A stretch of 7,607 nt of DNA from NCBI GenBank assembly GCA_003450735.1, contig DMEZ01000084.1:1-7607 (forward strand). The letters are read 5' to 3'. Both the position numbers and the translations under genes were made by a program. Positions 6,080 through 7,607 of this stretch are shown here, piece after piece (position 1 is the stretch's first letter; every line of letters begins with the position of its first letter). Under the pieces are notes generated by a model, which saw only the letters and a program-made list of their open reading frames with translations, ran no database searches and was not told the DNA's origin. This stretch comes from Elusimicrobiota bacterium (lineage in GTDB: Bacteria > Elusimicrobiota > Elusimicrobia > UBA1565).

Positions 6080-6094
6080 ATGCATATTCATATG
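6077..6094. promoter_or_regulatory. Palindromic operator candidate over the vapB promoter and start codon
   Basis: AATATGCATATT (6077-6088) is a perfect 12-bp palindrome, followed directly by the palindrome CATATG (6089-6094), which holds the ATG. This AT-rich block stands out in GC-rich surroundings and overlaps the -10. Antitoxins with ribbon-helix-helix folds commonly bind such palindromes and repress their own operon. Confidence 0.6.
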
Positions 6095-6334
6095 ACCAGA
6101 ACCACCATCCTCGCCGACGACTCCCTCCTGCTCGAGATCCGTGCTCTGGCCGCCCGCGCCGGAGTGTCCGTCTCCGCGGTCATCCGCCAGGCCCTCGAGA
6201 AGTTCGTGCGCGAGCAGAAGAAGGAAAAGGCGGCCCCGTCATTCTTGGGCATCGGACGCAGCGGCGGAGCGCTCAAAGTCTCGGAACACGAAGAGGACTA
6301 CCTCTTCCAAGAAAAACCCCGGAAGAGCCGCTGA
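6092..6334 (+). CDS. vapB: Ribbon-helix-helix antitoxin, VapB type
   Basis: An 80-residue protein. Residues 2-8 (TRTTILA) form the DNA-contacting beta strand and about 9-42 (DDSLLLEIRALAARAGVSVSAVIRQALEKFV) the two helices of a CopG/Arc-type ribbon-helix-helix. The charged C-terminal part, with SFLGIGRSGG (50-59) and SEHEEDYLF (64-72), is the kind of tail that wraps round and inhibits a PIN toxin. It probably also represses the operon by binding the palindromes at its start. ATG 6092 follows the -10 closely; an in-frame ATG at 6080 would add MHIH but lies before the likely transcription start. The stop overlaps the toxin start (TGATG), so the two are translationally coupled. No Shine-Dalgarno is visible. 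Confidence 0.85.
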   Translation: MTRTTILADDSLLLEIRALAARAGVSVSAVIRQALEKFVREQKKEKAAPSFLGIGRSGGALKVSEHEEDYLFQEKPRKSR

Positions 6335-6744
6335 TGGCCGTCCTGGCCGACACCGGCTTCCTCTTCGCCCTGCTCGACCAGGACGACAGCCATCATCAGG
6401 ATACCGTCCAGTTCCTGAAGGAATGTCGGGAAGCGCTCATCGTCCCGGCCGTCGTCCTACCCGAGGTCTGCTATCTGGCCCACAAATACCTGGGGCCGGA
6501 GGCGGAGGCCGCCTTTCTAGAGAGCTTGCTGCGAGGCGAGTTGCCCCTCGATTGGGGCGAGACCGTCGACCTGAGCCGGGCCCTCGAAATCCTCAGGAAG
6601 AGGCCCGAGTTCGGCATGGTGGATGCGGCGGTCATGGCCGTCGCCGAGCGCCTGCGCATCCGGCGCATCGCGACCTTCGACCGGCGCCACTTCGGGAGCT
6701 TCGCGCCGGCCCTCTGGCCCTCGTTCGAGCTGCTGCCCTCCTGA
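6334..6744 (+). CDS. vapC: PIN-domain ribonuclease toxin, VapC type
   Basis: A 136-residue PIN-domain protein, close to the usual VapC length. VapC toxins are magnesium-dependent RNases that typically cut specific tRNAs or the 23S rRNA sarcin-ricin loop and so stop translation. The acidic residues that hold the metal are all present: D6 in LADTGF, E44 in LPEVCY, D97 in FGMVDAAVMAVAERL and D116 in IATFDRRHF. The toxin therefore looks active. The ATG shares one base with the antitoxin stop, the standard antitoxin-first arrangement. The RNA target cannot be read from the sequence. Cognate inhibition is by the upstream ribbon-helix-helix protein. Confidence 0.92.
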   Translation: MAVLADTGFLFALLDQDDSHHQDTVQFLKECREALIVPAVVLPEVCYLAHKYLGPEAEAAFLESLLRGELPLDWGETVDLSRALEILRKRPEFGMVDAAVMAVAERLRIRRIATFDRRHFGSFAPALWPSFELLPS

Positions 6745-6794
6745 AGAAAGCGGGGCCAGTCTTAACCCGCCTTCAACCTGCGCGCAATACCGCT

Positions 6795-6822
6795 TTCACA
6801 GCCGGCGCGGATACTCTAGAAT
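6795..6822 (+). promoter_or_regulatory. Probable promoter of the small exported-protein gene
   Basis: TTCACA (6795-6800, 5 of 6), a 16-bp spacer and TAGAAT (6817-6822, 5 of 6) lie 20 bases before the ATG at 6842. Transcription would begin near 6829, just before the Shine-Dalgarno GGAGAG, so the leader is very short but usable. Confidence 0.55.
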
Positions 6823-6830
6823 AGCCGAAA

Positions 6831-6836
6831 GGAGAG
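6831..6836 (+). promoter_or_regulatory. Shine-Dalgarno of the small exported-protein gene
   Basis: AAAGGAGAG ends 5 bases before the ATG at 6842. It is the clearest ribosome binding site in the window and shows that this genome does use Shine-Dalgarno starts. It also rejects the longer in-frame opening from 6623, which would run through vapC. Confidence 0.75.
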
Positions 6837-6841
6837 CCCCC

Positions 6842-7426
6842 ATGACCATCCGACTCGTTCCGCTGTTCGCACTGGCCGCCTGCCTGGCCGCGGCGGGAGC
6901 CGCCGACGCGAAGCTCAAGCCCCTGAAAAAGCCCGTACCGCCTCCGGCCGTCGAACCCGAGATGGCGGAAGGCTCGATGCCGGAGGACCCCGACGCGAGC
7001 GCGCCGTTCCCGGCCCCGGACGAGCCGGAGCAGCCGATGTTCAAGGTCTCCTTCAAGATCCGGTTCGAGGGCCTCGAGGGCTCCGGCAACTTCGCCGTCC
7101 GCGGCGCCACCCAGAGCAACTACGTGGTCGGCGGGGACACGCCGTTCGTCATCGAGAATGCGGCGGGGAAGGGCCTGGAGTTCAAGAAGCACGGGACCAT
7201 CGTCAACATCCTCCCCGTGCTCGACCCCTCGAAACCCGACACGGTGGACTCCCAGATCCAGATCGAGATCTCGGGCCCCGGCAAGCCCACGACCGAGCTC
7301 AAGGCCTTGCCCGTGCAGACCTTCCAGCTCCAGACCGAGTTCCTGTCGACCCTCGGGAAGAAGGCCGTGCTGGTGGACGAGCCCAACAAGCGGGTCGAGG
7401 TCCTCATCGAGGTCCTCAAGCCCTAG
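6842..7426 (+). CDS. Small exported beta-rich protein of unknown function
   Basis: A 194-residue protein. The first 23 residues are a signal peptide ending in A-D-A. There is also a lipobox-like LAAC at 11-14, so it could instead be a lipoprotein cut before C14, although 13 residues is short for such a signal. Residues about 24-62 are rich in proline and acidic residues, a typical extended linker. From about 63 to the end the chain has many alternating strands (FKVSFKIRFEG, GTIVNILPVL, SQIQIEISGP, KRVEVLIEVLK). The order of strands faintly recalls secretin-type beta domains, but I would not assign it. GC is high, like tilS and vapC. It is transcribed from its own promoter and converges on the next gene with 18 bases between the stops. 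Confidence 0.8.
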   Translation: MTIRLVPLFALAACLAAAGAADAKLKPLKKPVPPPAVEPEMAEGSMPEDPDASAPFPAPDEPEQPMFKVSFKIRFEGLEGSGNFAVRGATQSNYVVGGDTPFVIENAAGKGLEFKKHGTIVNILPVLDPSKPDTVDSQIQIEISGPGKPTTELKALPVQTFQLQTEFLSTLGKKAVLVDEPNKRVEVLIEVLKP

Positions 7427-7444
7427 ACGAACGGCCGGGGTCCT

Positions 7445-7607
7445 TCAGGGATTCGACGGCGGGAAGATCGCTTCGAACACCTTCTTGCCGACCAGCACTT
7501 CGGCGACGTAGTAGTACTTGGCCAGCCCGATGGCCCGGTCGGCGGCGTCGTCGCCGCTGACGTCCACCGCGAGGAAATAAACCCCCTGGCCGTCGTTCAA
7601 GGCCTGG
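7445..7607 (-). CDS. 3' end of an unidentified gene (runs off the window)
   Basis: The last 53 codons of a minus-strand gene, too short for a family call, read from 7606 to a TGA at 7447-7445. The peptide begins QALNDGQGVYFLAVDVSG and contains AIGLAKYYYVAEVLVGKKV before ending FPPSNP. GC-rich third positions and a sensible hydrophobic pattern support real coding. It converges with the exported-protein gene; no clear terminator lies in the 18-base gap. The function is unknown. Confidence 0.65.
   Translation of the reverse strand, partial: QALNDGQGVYFLAVDVSGDDAADRAIGLAKYYYVAEVLVGKKVFEAIFPPSNP

Noticed and set aside
6141..6824. A 227-codon plus-strand frame over vapBC
   Set aside because: It is an Arg/Pro-rich shifted reading of vapB and vapC, whose own frames carry complete family motifs.

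Overview
This window looks like a piece of a GC-rich bacterial chromosome. I see no phage, plasmid-replication, transposase, rRNA or tRNA genes. The host cannot be named from the sequence. The short TilS, the stand-alone receiver protein, the secreted proteins of unknown family and the scarce Shine-Dalgarno sites would suit a little-studied phylum (Elusimicrobiota-like is a guess only).

Layout. (1) Positions 31-1181: a single-domain response regulator (minus strand) and a compact tRNA-Ile lysidine synthase, tilS (plus strand). They diverge from a 32-bp gap centred on a perfectly palindromic -10 sequence. A hairpin terminator at 1224-1260 closes tilS. (2) Positions 1301-4723, minus strand: a two-gene operon of visibly lower GC. 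It encodes a small lipoprotein-like protein and then a 966-residue secreted protein with an N-terminal NTF2-like region, a TPR-like helical region and a C-terminal NHL-type beta-propeller. (3) Positions 4724-6744, plus strand: an accessory patch of toxin-type modules. A 53-bp element occurs twice (45 of 53 identical), once before a class II Fic AMP-transferase gene and once between it and a vapBC-type toxin-antitoxin operon, giving the order repeat - fic - repeat - vapBC. A 62-codon ORF of unknown nature and a terminator lie before fic. (4) Positions 6842-7607: a GC-rich gene for a small exported beta-rich protein with its own promoter and Shine-Dalgarno, converging on the 3' end of a minus-strand gene that runs off the window.

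How it fits together. The receiver gene and tilS probably share control through one symmetric promoter core. The lipoprotein and propeller proteins are probably exported together and may form an envelope complex; their task is unknown. The fic and vapBC modules each carry AT-rich repeat or palindrome sequences overlapping the promoter and start codon, as expected for self-regulated toxin modules. Four of the genes (receiver, tilS, fic, vapB) have a promoter-like -10 within a few bases of the start codon and no Shine-Dalgarno, which suggests leaderless or nearly leaderless mRNAs; the propeller gene and the small exported-protein gene do have Shine-Dalgarno sites.
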